Below are positions 38,920 to 47,726 of a stretch of 64,000 nt of DNA, piece after piece. The position numbers and the translations under genes are program-made. The DNA is from Bizionia myxarmorum (GTDB lineage Bacteria; Bacteroidota; Bacteroidia; Flavobacteriales; Flavobacteriaceae). Every line of letters starts with the position of its first letter. Position 1 is the stretch's first letter. The notes under the pieces are model-generated. The model was not told the origin of the DNA, did no database searches, and saw only the letters and a list, made by a program, of their open reading frames with translations. Location: contig NZ_VSKK01000004.1 in assembly GCF_008086205.1 (NCBI RefSeq), positions 158,072 through 222,071 on the forward strand, written 5' to 3'.

Positions 38920-39666
38920 CTATCTCAATTTTATATCTCCACCATCTGCCATAAGTGTTTGACCCGTCATATACTGACTGTCTTCACTCAATAAAAAAGC
39001 TACTATAGGTGCAACGTCTTTTTGTGGGTCTCCAAAACGATGCATTGGGTTTTTACTGATAATATCTTCGTATTGTTCTGGGAAATTTTCTTTCCATTGT
39101 TTTACACCTTCTGTAAAAGCCAGCGGACAAACGATGTTTACTCTAATACCGTCAATGGCCCATTCATTTGCTGCGACACGAGATAAACCTCGAATCGCTT
39201 CTTTGGCTGCTGCATAACTTCCTTGATTTTTTTGACCTAATAATCCTGCACCCGAACCAAAATTTACGATAGACCCTTTTGTTTTTTTTAATTCTGGATA
39301 GGCAGCCTTCATAAAGTTTAAAGTCCCTTTTAGACCTGTGTTCATGGATAAATTCCAATCTTCATCGGTCAATTCTAGTAGTGGTTTTTGACGAGACGCG
39401 TGTGCATTATTAACCAGACTTGTTAATTTTCCAAATTTGGAAATTGCTAAAGCAACCGCTTCTACTGCAACCGACTCTTTTGAAATATCTCCTTTTAAAA
39501 ATACAATTTGCTCCGGATTCGATGCTGCTTTTTGCTTACCTGCTTCTTGGTTTAGGTCAACAGCAACAACACAAGCTCCTCTTTGTGTTAACTCTGTGGT
39601 CATTGCCCCTCCAATGCCTGCTGCACCTCCTGTTATTATTATTACTCTATCTTTTAAATTTTTCAT
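38920..39666 (-). CDS. short-chain dehydrogenase/reductase
   Basis: 248 residues from the ATG at 39666. Rossmann motif VIIITGGAAGIGGAM, VAVDLNQEAG (acidic end of strand 2 favouring NAD), NNAHAS in place of NNAG, catalytic serine in VNFGSG, and YAAAKEAIRG with the YxxxK pair. The C-terminus ADGGDIKLR is typical. Substrate unknown. A longer start upstream adds hydrophobic, unconserved residues. Confidence 0.87.
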   Translation of the reverse strand: MKNLKDRVIIITGGAAGIGGAMTTELTQRGACVVAVDLNQEAGKQKAASNPEQIVFLKGDISKESVAVEAVALAISKFGKLTSLVNNAHASRQKPLLELTDEDWNLSMNTGLKGTLNFMKAAYPELKKTKGSIVNFGSGAGLLGQKNQGSYAAAKEAIRGLSRVAANEWAIDGIRVNIVCPLAFTEGVKQWKENFPEQYEDIISKNPMHRFGDPQKDVAPIVAFLLSEDSQYMTGQTLMADGGDIKLR

Positions 39667-39763
39667 AAGATTCGTTTTATAATATATATAAATTACTTCG
39701 GAAAACTTCAATAGTTATTTGTTTTTAGTTTATTTAAAGTCATGTAATCTGTTCTTGGTGGAA

Positions 39764-40342
39764 TTAGTTTTTAAATATTGTTTTTCCTTCTTTGATCAAT
39801 TCAAGGTGTTCTCCTTTTCCTCTCAATTCATATAGGTCATTTTTATACCAAATTCCAGATGCTGCTTTTTCCGCTACTAAATCAATTTGTTGGCCACCAT
39901 TTAAGTAAACTTTAACAGTACCATTCGTGTTGTTAAAAGTCATATTCAATGTTTGTCCTTCTTTATCTTGTAGCACAGTGTTTACAATATCGTCTTCGTG
40001 GTTAAAAATCACTTTCCCGTCTTTTTTTAATTCGATATCGTTTCCTTTACCTCTTAATTCGTACATATCATTTTTATACCAAATGCCTGAAGCTGCTCTT
40101 TCTTGTGCCAATTCAATAATTTCTCCTTTAAAATTAAGAGTTGCCGTTCCTTTTGTGTTATTAAATGACATATCTAACTTTTCTCCATCTTTGCTTGTTG
40201 ATGTCATTATTTCAATATCATCATTACTACTATCATCAGTTTCGGTTTTTGTAGATTCTAAATTTTCTTTTTTTGGTGCTTCCTTACATGCATTTAAAAC
40301 TAAAGCTGCAAATAGTGTAATGACTAAAATATTTTTTTTCAT
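39764..40342 (-). CDS. lipoprotein with two MliC-like lysozyme-inhibitor repeats
   Basis: 192 residues with lipobox LVLNACKE. Two similar units follow, each with MxFNNTxGT, then the motif AASGIWYKNDxYELRGKG, at about residues 55-115 and 125-190. The ASGxxYxxxxxxLxxKG pattern is that of MliC/PliC lysozyme inhibitors. Single-domain forms are usual; the tandem form is less common. It probably sits in the outer membrane and blocks c-type lysozyme, or binds another ligand. Confidence 0.7.
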   Translation of the reverse strand: MKKNILVITLFAALVLNACKEAPKKENLESTKTETDDSSNDDIEIMTSTSKDGEKLDMSFNNTKGTATLNFKGEIIELAQERAASGIWYKNDMYELRGKGNDIELKKDGKVIFNHEDDIVNTVLQDKEGQTLNMTFNNTNGTVKVYLNGGQQIDLVAEKAASGIWYKNDLYELRGKGEHLELIKEGKTIFKN

Positions 40343-40463
40343 TTCTATAATTTTTAAAATTTTTGTTTTTTTGGCTTTGTATTAATTATCTCAAGGTAAT
40401 TTTCAAAGAGTGTACCAAACTACATAAACGTTTTTTAATTATTAAAAGGTTGCAAAACATAAG

Positions 40464-40490
40464 AAGAGGCAGCTAATTGTTCTGCCTCTT
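40464..40490. terminator. hairpin AAGAGGCAG/CTGCCTCTT, terminator
   Basis: Nine-base arms AAGAGGCAG (40464-40472) and CTGCCTCTT (40482-40490) enclose a 9-base loop. It lies after the cytosolic YceI gene stop and before the MliC-like lipoprotein, both on the minus strand, so it should end the AraC-pirin-GNAT-YceI transcript. Confidence 0.55.
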
Positions 40491-40588
40491 TTATAAAATC
40501 TTTGTGTTTTTCGGACACTTTTTTTGAAGCGTCAAACTTCTTTCTGGCATAATGCCATTTCAGATTTTTATGAATTGCTTATTTAGTT

Positions 40589-41110
40589 TTACGACTGTTT
40601 AATAAATTGTACATCAACTACTAGTTTAACTTTGTCTGAAACTACAATGCTTCCCGCTTCTGTAATTGCACTCCAAGTTAAATTGAAGTCTTTTCTATTC
40701 AATTCTCCAGTAATTTCAAAACCTGCTTTAGTTTGACCGTAAGGATCCACTGCGACACCATTAAAATCAGCATTTAAAGTAATTTCTTTGGTTATATCTC
40801 TAATTGTTAAATCCCCAACTAAATGTTCTCCATCAAATGATTTTGATACAAACTTCATTTCAGGAAACTTTTCTGAATTGAAGAAATCATCTGATTTTAA
40901 ATGTGCATCTCTGTCTTTGTTTTTGGTGTTTATTGATGCTGTTTTTGCACTAAATTCGATTACAGCATTGTTGAAATTGTCGCCATTTGTTTTTGCAGTA
41001 GCTTCAAAATCTTCAAAATGACCTGTTACTGTTGAAATCATCATGTGTTTTACTTTAAAAGCAATTTCTGAATGTGCGTTGTCTATTGACCAATTTGTGT
41101 TATTTTCCAT
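40589..41110 (-). CDS. YceI-family protein, cytosolic form
   Basis: 173 residues without signal peptide. NWSIDNAHSEIAFKVKHMMISTVTGHFEDFEA, SINTKNKDRDAHLKSDDFF and ELNRKDFNLTWS are full YceI signatures. The lack of a signal separates it from the exported paralogue at 31.6-32.1 kb. It is the last gene of a pirin-GNAT-YceI operon under a likely AraC regulator. Confidence 0.88.
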   Translation of the reverse strand: MENNTNWSIDNAHSEIAFKVKHMMISTVTGHFEDFEATAKTNGDNFNNAVIEFSAKTASINTKNKDRDAHLKSDDFFNSEKFPEMKFVSKSFDGEHLVGDLTIRDITKEITLNADFNGVAVDPYGQTKAGFEITGELNRKDFNLTWSAITEAGSIVVSDKVKLVVDVQFIKQS

Positions 41111-41133
41111 TTTTTTAATTTTTAATTGTTAAT

Positions 41134-41421
41134 TTATGATTGTTTTAATACGTCTTGTATTTCAGCTAATTTCTTAAACATTGCATTTGCAAATGGACAT
41201 AATGGTGTGATTTTTATGTTTTTTTCTCTTGCCATTTCTACAATTTTATAAAGCAATTGTTTCCCAACACTTTTGTCTTTAAAATCAGGATTAACTTCTG
41301 TGTGGTCTATAATAATATGATTTTCTCCTGCTCTAGAGTAGGTCATTGTACCAGCTCTTTTATTATCTTCTGTAGCCATTGCAAAGCCCTTGTTATCTAT
41401 TTCTTTTATTGTGATTTCCAT
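41134..41421 (-). CDS. small GNAT-like N-acetyltransferase (YidJ-type)
   Basis: 95 residues. AGTMTYSRAGENHIIIDHTEVNPDFKDKSVGKQLLYKIVE is the short GNAT_2/acetyltransf_CG pattern with an acetyl-CoA loop, and ITPLCPFANAMFKK holds the family's PxCPFA stretch. It probably acetylates a small amine. It lies between pirin and YceI with gaps under 25 bases. Confidence 0.83.
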   Translation of the reverse strand: MEITIKEIDNKGFAMATEDNKRAGTMTYSRAGENHIIIDHTEVNPDFKDKSVGKQLLYKIVEMAREKNIKITPLCPFANAMFKKLAEIQDVLKQS

Positions 41422-41438
41422 TTTACGCTTGTTTAAAA

Positions 41439-42152
41439 TTATCTTGACATTGGTACTTCCATTAAAAGTACTCGAGCATTTTCTGATGCTTTTACATTAA
41501 TGCTTTTTGTATTCCAAATACCCATACCGTCTCTTTTAGAAAGTTTTTCGCCATCTATTTCAACTTCTCCCTCCAAGATAAAGGCATATACGCCATTTCC
41601 TTCTTTTTGTATTTTGTATTCATCTGAATTTCCTTTGGTGAAATTTCCTATATGAAACCAAGCATCTTGATTAATCCAAACACCTTGGTCATCTTTATTT
41701 GGTGAAACAACTTGATAGAATTTATTTTCTTTGGCAATTTCTCTAATAGATATTTGGTCGTATCGAGGTGTTACATTTTTCTCTTTTGGAAATACCCAAA
41801 TTTGAAGAAATTTCACTTCCTTATCATTATTTTTATTTTTTTCTGAATGTGTAACTCCAGTTCCTGCACTCATAATTTGCACATCGCCTTCCTTAATTAC
41901 CGTCACATTTCCGATACTATCTTTATGTTCTAAATCGCCTTCTAATGGAATTGAGATAATTTCCATATTGTCGTGAGGATGTGTTCCAAATCCCATACCT
42001 GCTTGCACTATGTCGTCATTTAAAACACGTAGTACACCAAAATTCATTCTTTCTGGATTGTGATAATTTGCAAAACTAAATGTGTGGTGTGAGTTTAACC
42101 AACCGTGATTTGCTTTTCCTCTTGTTTCTGCTTTGTGAATTACTGTATTCAT
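41439..42152 (-). CDS. pirin-family protein (YhhW-like)
   Basis: 237 residues from the ATG at 42152 (MNTVIHKAETRGKANHGWL). HTFSFANYHNPERMNFGVLRVLNDD and FGTHPHDNMEIISIPLEGDLEHKD with SAGTGVTHSEKN give the metal-binding cupin, as in YhhW-type quercetinases. Length is that of the short pirin branch. It leads a three-gene run with GNAT and YceI genes. A TATCTTTG box about 160 bases upstream may be its promoter. A second pirin is at 25.8 kb. Confidence 0.85.
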   Translation of the reverse strand: MNTVIHKAETRGKANHGWLNSHHTFSFANYHNPERMNFGVLRVLNDDIVQAGMGFGTHPHDNMEIISIPLEGDLEHKDSIGNVTVIKEGDVQIMSAGTGVTHSEKNKNNDKEVKFLQIWVFPKEKNVTPRYDQISIREIAKENKFYQVVSPNKDDQGVWINQDAWFHIGNFTKGNSDEYKIQKEGNGVYAFILEGEVEIDGEKLSKRDGMGIWNTKSINVKASENARVLLMEVPMSR

Positions 42153-42312
42153 AGTTTTCAAGTTTTTATTTGTTAAATGATTAACTGCGTTGCTGCCTTC
42201 GGCGGTAAATCCTACTTGTTCCATTAATGTATCGTAAGTAGATTTTGTAAAATCGTTATTTGATACTTTTAAAATTTGAGGTATAAATATTTCTTTACTT
42301 TTAATTATAGTA

Positions 42313-42320
42313 CAAAGATA
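42313..42320 (-). promoter_or_regulatory. Bacteroidota -7 box before the pirin operon
   Basis: TATCTTTG on the minus strand fits TAnnTTTG. It lies in the 228-base gap between the AraC gene stop and the pirin start, so it should drive pirin-GNAT-YceI. No clear -33 TTTG was found. Confidence 0.4.
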
Positions 42321-42380
42321 TGGCAGTTTAATAAACCATAGAATATGAAAAAAAGGTATAAACTTATGAAAATCCGATAT

Positions 42381-43256
42381 TTAAGAAGTTATCTCGGCTT
42401 TTTTGAAGTTTGAAGGCGACAATTGGGTGTGTTTTTTGAAAAATGCACTAAAATTGGCAGGCTCATTAAAGCCTAGTTCGTAACCAATTTCTTTATTAGA
42501 AAATTCTGTAAAATAGAGTAGTCTTTTCGCTTCGGTAATTATTCTTGCTTGTATGTAATCTTTGGCAGTTTTACCAATTTTTGATTTAACTGTTCTGTTT
42601 AAATGGTCTGGTGTAATATGAAGTTGATTTGCATAAAAAGTTGAAGAATGTTCTTTTTTATAATTGTTTTCTACCTCTTTTTTAAAAGCTCGTATTAAAT
42701 TTTCGCCCGTATTATCTGCGTCAGATTCTATTGGATTAATGACGCAAATATTATTGCATTCGATAAGTAGTAACTTTAAATATGCTCCAATAGACAAAAA
42801 CTTCATATTTGTTTCACTATTGAAAATGTTAAAAATTTGAATTGAAAACTGTTCTATCTTCTCGAATTGTTTATCAGATGGTGTAAGCGGTGGATTTTGT
42901 CCGTAATTCTGAAATAGATTTAAACTTTCTATAAATGATAATTGGATAGAATTTTCAATTAAAAAATGATTGGAAAATGTCATTGCAAAACCAAACGATT
43001 TTTCTTTTTCTATTACCTGATGTACTTGTCCTGGTGCAACAAAGTAAATTTGCTTGTTTGATAACTCATAAGAGTTGAAGTCAATTTTATGTTGTCCTTT
43101 TGCTTTATTGACAATTAAAACAGTATAATAGTTGTGTCTGTGTGGCTCGTCAACTTTTCCATTTCGTTTTGTGTATATATCTTCCATTTTTGATATGCCA
43201 AAACTGATAGAATCTATTTCATTGTTTACATTTTGATATGTTTTAACTATAGCCAT
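42381..43256 (-). CDS. AraC-family transcriptional regulator
   Basis: 291 residues. The N-terminal cupin-like sensor shows EPHRHNYYTVLIVNKAKGQHKIDF and YFVAPGQVHQV. The C-terminal 100 residues hold two helix-turn-helix units: YANQLHITPDHLNRTVKSKIGKTAKDYI and LYFTEFSNKEIGYELGFNEPANFSAFFKKHTQLSPSNFK-type sequence. It is directly upstream of the pirin-GNAT-YceI genes in the same direction and probably controls them; the ligand is unknown. Confidence 0.87.
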   Translation of the reverse strand: MAIVKTYQNVNNEIDSISFGISKMEDIYTKRNGKVDEPHRHNYYTVLIVNKAKGQHKIDFNSYELSNKQIYFVAPGQVHQVIEKEKSFGFAMTFSNHFLIENSIQLSFIESLNLFQNYGQNPPLTPSDKQFEKIEQFSIQIFNIFNSETNMKFLSIGAYLKLLLIECNNICVINPIESDADNTGENLIRAFKKEVENNYKKEHSSTFYANQLHITPDHLNRTVKSKIGKTAKDYIQARIITEAKRLLYFTEFSNKEIGYELGFNEPANFSAFFKKHTQLSPSNFKKAEITS

Positions 43257-43280
43257 TGTTTTTTTAATTCCAATATTAGA

Positions 43281-43870
43281 TTATAAATTTTCTTCTATTC
43301 GCTTATCTGGGATTAGCCACATAATAGCTACAATAACATAAAATGCGATTCCTAACCACGTATTTAAAAATGAAAAACTAATGCCAAGCATATAACAAGC
43401 AATTGATATTTTTCCTTTTCTGTCTGGACCCACTACTTTTCTTAATGGGAAGTTATTATCGTGGGATTTTATAATTACTGATTGCAAAATAAAATAAGCT
43501 ATTGCACAAAACAATAATACAACTCCGTAAGCAATTACAGGTAATTTGGCCTTATAATTCTCGCCAATCCAAGCTGTGGTAAATGGAAATAAAGATAACC
43601 AAAAAAGCAAGTGTAAATTTGCCCAAAGTATTTTACCGTTCACTTTTTGGGTAATCTGAAATAAGTGATGATGGTTATTCCAATAAATTCCTACATAAAT
43701 AAAACTGAAAATATAGCTTAAAAATATAGGTGTTTTAGCAAGTAGAGAATATATATATATATATATATATATATATCTGTTTCTGTTGGTGCTGATAGTT
43801 GTAAAACCATTATGGTTATAATAATTGCTAAAACGCCATCACTAAATGCTTCTAATCTACTTGTCTTCAT
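43281..43870 (-). pseudogene. TMEM175/DUF1211-family potassium channel, out of frame at an (AT)14 tract
   Basis: The start at 43870 gives MKTSRLEAFSDGVLAIIITI, the family's RxxxFSDGV motif in helix 1. The frame then enters (AT)14 coding IYIYIY and soon stops. In another frame downstream the protein goes on as KTPIFLSYIFSFIYVGIYWNNHHHLFQ, then NGKILWANLHLLFWLSLFPF to 43281. By frame counting, removing one AT unit (13 units) joins the two parts to about 195 residues. Bacterial TMEM175 proteins are leaky potassium channels. The gene may be phase-variable or broken. Confidence 0.75.
43749..43776. repeat. (AT)14 microsatellite inside a coding sequence
   Basis: Fourteen uninterrupted AT units lie between the first and second membrane segments of the TMEM175-like gene. 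Two-base slippage here changes the reading frame, so it can switch the gene on or off. Confidence 0.85.
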
Positions 43871-44028
43871 TTGTCTGTTCGGGTGATTGTTTTAAAAGTC
43901 TAACGACTTTGTATCTGTTTTCGTTGCTTTCTTTCTTTATCAGTTCTATTTTGTATTACACACAACTACAGTCTGTCTAATAACTCTACCATGATTTTTG
44001 TTTGGTCAACTAAACTACATAATTAGTT

Positions 44029-44330
44029 TTAAATTGGTGTTAGGATTTTATTTTTTATGTTTGACTTTAAAAATGGTACTAATAGACTCATAAGTATTGT
44101 TATAAGGGCTAAAATGATGCTATATAATGGTTGGAATAACTTGTTATTGGCTTTTAGTGTATTCCATATTCTTTTAAGATTATATACAATAAAGATTAAT
44201 CCAACGTCTGCGCTGGCACGTTGCTTGGAGTTTTTGGTCATAATGTGATTAAAACCCCTATTTTTATGTACTTTCTTTCTTCCATTTCTGTTTTTAATTT
44301 TGTGGTTCTCTTAAATTTTAAGACATAAAA
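44029..44330 (-). pseudogene. transposase C-terminal fragment
   Basis: The readable tail is NRGFNHIMTKNSKQRASADVG followed by LIFIVYNLKRIWNTL, which matches the C-terminal end of IS1182/IS4-like transposases (RG-F--------K--A-AD-GL-F--YNL-R). The frame can be followed back to about 44330 and no further. No inverted repeats or catalytic DDE parts are seen, so it is a small scar of a lost element between the TMEM175 remnant and the urease locus. Confidence 0.55.
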
Positions 44331-44356
44331 CGACAGAAGCTTGAAAGGAATTTAAA

Positions 44357-44491
44357 ATGATTTCAGAAAAAATTCAAGACAATTTAGATGCCGTCTGTTC
44401 TCAATTAAAAACTATAGATTTTGAATCTAAAAAAATATATCGGAATCCTTTAGCTATAAAAAAGAATCTGAACGCATTTAAGTTTCGATAG
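44357..44491 (+). pseudogene. short open frame, probable gene remnant
   Basis: A 44-residue frame beginning MISEKIQDNLDAVCSQL ends in TAG; coding-like sequence (SHKEAHLIWEQLYWLFSLSEK) continues to about 44630 in another frame. I do not recognise the family. It looks like the decayed front of a gene of about 90 residues, or a fragment brought in with the transposase scar. Confidence 0.3.
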
Positions 44492-44673
44492 ACCGTTTAC
44501 AGACGAAGCGATTTTAAATACAGAAAACTTACGCAGTCATAAGGAAGCTCATTTAATTTGGGAACAGCTATATTGGTTGTTTTCTTTAAGTGAAAAAATG
44601 CTGAAATTGACACTAAAATTTAAGATGAATTAAATTTTTAAAATTCCGAAGCGTACTATATAAACGCTATCAT

Positions 44674-45378
44674 TTACCATCCTAAAAAAACCATACCTAT
44701 ACCACATATTGCAATGGATAGTCCTGAAATAGGCACAACGTATTTTTCCAACCATTCGGTTTTTATAAAGTTAAAACCATGGTATAAGAGTGATACTACA
44801 ATTATCATAGTTGAAACTGTTGTCAATAAAAAAACACCTATCAAAACTAACATATTAAACGTAGATTGTTCAACTGCTGGATAGGTTAGTAATGGGAATA
44901 GAACCTCGCAAGGCCCTAAAAGAAAGATTAAAAATAGAATCCAAGGTGTTACTTTTCTTCGTTTGGAAACGTAGGTCATTTGTTTATGGTCGTGCTCAAA
45001 TACATACACTGAACCATCATCGTACACATCAAAATGTTTGTGTCTTTTTTCTTTATAAACGCCATACATACCATATATAAAATACAAAACTCCAAAGATG
45101 AATATAGCCCAACTTGCAAGACCACCTCTCACTTCGTTTAGACCATCAATTTTACTTAATGAAAATCCAATTGCTGCACCACCTAAAGCTAATAAAACAG
45201 AAGCCAATACGTGTGCAGAACCACAGATGGCTGTCCACATTACAATTTGGGGCAATCTCCATCCTTTAGATTTTCCAATCGCTATAAAAGGAATATAATG
45301 GTCTGGACCCGAAACGGTGTGCAGTACACTGACTGAAATGGCCGTAATTAATAAGATGCTTAATTCTGTTTCCATCAA
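44674..45378 (-). CDS. NicO/UreH-type nickel permease of the urease locus
   Basis: 234 residues, six helices. HTVSGPDHYIPFIAIGKSKGW in helix 1-2 has the histidine-aspartate-histidine metal motif of nickel/cobalt permeases, and a central cytosolic loop carries HKHFD and FEHDHKQ histidines. LGPCEVLFPLLTYPA is also typical of UreH-like members. It starts one base after the ureD stop, so it is the last gene of the urease operon and should supply nickel for the enzyme. Confidence 0.83.
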   Translation of the reverse strand: MMETELSILLITAISVSVLHTVSGPDHYIPFIAIGKSKGWRLPQIVMWTAICGSAHVLASVLLALGGAAIGFSLSKIDGLNEVRGGLASWAIFIFGVLYFIYGMYGVYKEKRHKHFDVYDDGSVYVFEHDHKQMTYVSKRRKVTPWILFLIFLLGPCEVLFPLLTYPAVEQSTFNMLVLIGVFLLTTVSTMIIVVSLLYHGFNFIKTEWLEKYVVPISGLSIAICGIGMVFLGW

Positions 45379-45379
45379 A

Positions 45380-46180
45380 TTAATTTACGTTTATCTTTTG
45401 ATTAATTAAATTATCTTCTTGTATTCTAATTTCAGAAAACAGTTTAAAAAGCTGTTGTCCTTCATTTCCTAAAACTCTAAGTGCATACGCATTATCCATT
45501 ATTTTAGATATTCCAAAACTGATGTCTTCTTCTTTTGAGAACATTTCGGAAATACGTTCCATTCGTTCTGTAATATCTCTTTCTGGTGCTATGAAAAATA
45601 AACTTCCTTGATGTGTGTATTCTTCATATAAACCAAATTGTTTCAGGTTTATTTCTTCTGGAACGAGGTATAAATTGTCCTTAAAAATCATCACGTCGTC
45701 TTGAAAAATTTCTGTAATGGTATGATGTTTTTTAAATTGAAATTCTTCGCCTTCTGCCACATATTTACGTCCGCAGGTTAATATTTCTCCCCAAAGTAAT
45801 GTGCTACTGCCTTTAATATGAAAGGTGTTTCTCGCTTTGTAATTTGCGCCTTTGTGAGGCACAGTAGGATGAGGCGCGTGACTAAAATAGGCATTCTCAC
45901 CCACGGAAATAGTCATATTTTGTTGTGTTCCATTTTCAGACACATAAATACGTTGGTAGGATTGGGTTTGTAAATTTAAGGCAGACCCATCAATCACTTC
46001 AATGGTAATATCATAAAAATCGTTATTTAAAAGTCCAGGTGATGAGGACATTAGCATCATTTCTAAAAGATGGTTTTTTTTATTCTCCCTTACTTCAACT
46101 AAATTAAATGGTGATGTAAAATAGACATCTTTCAATATCGTTTGCTCACGTAACCCAGTTTTAAGACTGTATCTTTCCAT
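45380..46180 (-). CDS. ureD: urease accessory protein UreD (UreH)
   Basis: 266 residues from the ATG at 46180, whose A is also the end of the ureG stop TAA (TAATG overlap), so translation is coupled. The family pattern is clear: FTSPFNLVEVRENKKNHLLEMMLMSSSPGLLNNDFYDI, SYQRIYVSENGTQ and HTVPHKGANYKARN-like text with FHIKGSSTLLWGEILTCGRK. UreD binds apo-urease with UreF and UreG and provides the path for nickel. Longer starts overlap ureG and are rejected. Confidence 0.87.
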   Translation of the reverse strand: MERYSLKTGLREQTILKDVYFTSPFNLVEVRENKKNHLLEMMLMSSSPGLLNNDFYDITIEVIDGSALNLQTQSYQRIYVSENGTQQNMTISVGENAYFSHAPHPTVPHKGANYKARNTFHIKGSSTLLWGEILTCGRKYVAEGEEFQFKKHHTITEIFQDDVMIFKDNLYLVPEEINLKQFGLYEEYTHQGSLFFIAPERDITERMERISEMFSKEEDISFGISKIMDNAYALRVLGNEGQQLFKLFSEIRIQEDNLINQKINVN

Positions 46181-46821
46181 TATCTGAGTAATTGAGGTTC
46201 TTCCGTATTTTCTTCTACTAAAGCGTAACGTTTTATCCAATTTATAACACCATCTAAACCTTCATCTGTCATAAGATTTGTGAAAACAAAAGGTTGTCCG
46301 TTGCGCATTCTGCGAGCATCCTCTTCCATTGCGTCTAAACTGGCGTTTACATAAAGTGCCAAATCCATTTTATTTATAACTAATAAATCTGAACGTGTAA
46401 TACCAGGACCACCTTTGCGAGGAATATCTGCGCCACCAGCAACAGAGATTACAAAAATGGTTACATCTGCAAGGTCTGGACTAAATGTGGCAGATAGGTT
46501 ATCGCCACCACTTTCTATAAAAATAAGTTCTATGTCTTTGTGTCTTTTTACCAGTTCATCTACTGCTTCAAGATTCATACTTGCGTCTTCGCGTATAGCA
46601 GTATGAGGACATCCACCAGTTTCTACACCAATAATCCTATCTGCCGCTAACGTTGAGTTCTTTTCCAGATATTTTGCATCTTCTTTTGTATAGATATCAT
46701 TAGTAACCACACCAATTTTATAGTCCTTGGCTATTTTTTTAGTTAACTTTTCTATTAAGGCTGTTTTTCCAGTCCCTACGGGTCCTGCAACGCCTATTTT
46801 TATATATTTTCTTTCTTCCAT
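46180..46821 (-). CDS. ureG: urease accessory GTPase UreG
   Basis: 213 residues. P-loop [17 protein letters not shown], the metal-binding [18 protein letters not shown] (CPH), [15 protein letters not shown] and the guanine-specifying NKMDLA. UreG hydrolyses GTP to drive nickel insertion into urease through the UreDFG complex. The start ATG is followed by the usual short lead. 125 bases separate it from ureF; the stop overlaps the ureD start. Confidence 0.95.
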   Translation of the reverse strand: MEERKYIKIGVAGPVGTGKTALIEKLTKKIAKDYKIGVVTNDIYTKEDAKYLEKNSTLAADRIIGVETGGCPHTAIREDASMNLEAVDELVKRHKDIELIFIESGGDNLSATFSPDLADVTIFVISVAGGADIPRKGGPGITRSDLLVINKMDLALYVNASLDAMEEDARRMRNGQPFVFTNLMTDEGLDGVINWIKRYALVEENTEEPQLLR

Positions 46822-46946
46822 TTTTGTTTTTAATGTGTTGATTCTACTCGATAATCGAGATTAAAATGCTCCTAGGCTTGTCTCGAAATTATAAGGTTTC
46901 TTCTCCTACTATTGCCTCGGGACTTGACCAAAGGCAGTTTACTAAT

Positions 46947-47660
46947 TTAAGACATATACAATCTAGAGTATAGATGTTCGTGTTGCATGCACTTAATATC
47001 TAATGCGGTATTACAAACACCATACATATCCCTTTCTAATTTCATTATTTCTAATGTTTGGTCTTCAATGAGCTGTTGTACATCATAAATGATTTGTTGA
47101 CCATCAGTTTGACCTAGCGGAACCAATTTTACAGCATTAGTAACCATAGCAACTGTAGCATTATATAAAAATGCGCAAATGGCTTTTTCCTTATCTATTT
47201 TTAATAGCGCAGTAACGATACCATAAATAATCGCATAGTGACCCACCATTTTCTTTTCTGAAATGTATTTATTGATGTTATTTAAAAAGGGATTATTTAG
47301 CAACTTCCCATAAATTTTTAAAAGTCGCGTTCCTAATTTCTGGCTACCATGACGTATTTCAAAAGGTGCTTTTAATGCTTGCGTTTCTATATCTAATTTT
47401 AGTAGTGCCTCTATGTTATTATCTAAAGTAAATTCATAAGCTAACCTAACCGCTAAACCATCGTTGTAAGTGTAATTATTTCTAATCATACTCTCTACAA
47501 ACTCTTGCGTAGTAGTTACGTCTTTAACTAAATTTTGTTGCACATAAGTTTCCAAACCATTAGAGTGCGAAAACCCACCTATAGGAAGTGTTGGGTCTGC
47601 AATGTGTAGTATTTCTATAAGCGAGCTTAACTTTGTTATTTCACTTGAGTTCTCTGTCAT
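46947..47660 (-). CDS. ureF: urease accessory protein UreF
   Basis: 237 residues, all helical. LHIADPTLPIGGFSHSNGLETYVQ near the start is the UreF signature, with AFLYNATVAMVTNAVKLVPLGQTDGQ near the end (LVPLGQ motif). UreF bridges UreD and UreG in nickel insertion. A perfect 13-bp hairpin lies between its start and the ureE stop, which may process or attenuate the long urease mRNA. Confidence 0.92.
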   Translation of the reverse strand: MTENSSEITKLSSLIEILHIADPTLPIGGFSHSNGLETYVQQNLVKDVTTTQEFVESMIRNNYTYNDGLAVRLAYEFTLDNNIEALLKLDIETQALKAPFEIRHGSQKLGTRLLKIYGKLLNNPFLNNINKYISEKKMVGHYAIIYGIVTALLKIDKEKAICAFLYNATVAMVTNAVKLVPLGQTDGQQIIYDVQQLIEDQTLEIMKLERDMYGVCNTALDIKCMQHEHLYSRLYMS

Positions 47661-47679
47661 TTATATTTCTTTTATATAT

Positions 47680-47712
47680 ACTGATGTCCGAAAATTAAAT
47701 TCGGACATCAGT
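47680..47712. terminator. perfect 13-bp hairpin between ureE and ureF
   Basis: Arms ACTGATGTCCGAA (47680-47692) and TTCGGACATCAGT (47700-47712) pair exactly over a 7-base loop. On the minus strand no long T-run follows at once, so it could be a weak terminator, an RNase-processing or RNA-stabilising element that divides ureABCE from ureFGD. Confidence 0.5.
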
Positions 47713-47726
47713 AATTACTTTTTAAC

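Noticed and set aside
43661..44028. Additional gene between the TMEM175 remnant and the transposase tail
   Set aside because: The upper part is the N-terminal half of the TMEM175 gene itself; the rest has no coding pattern.
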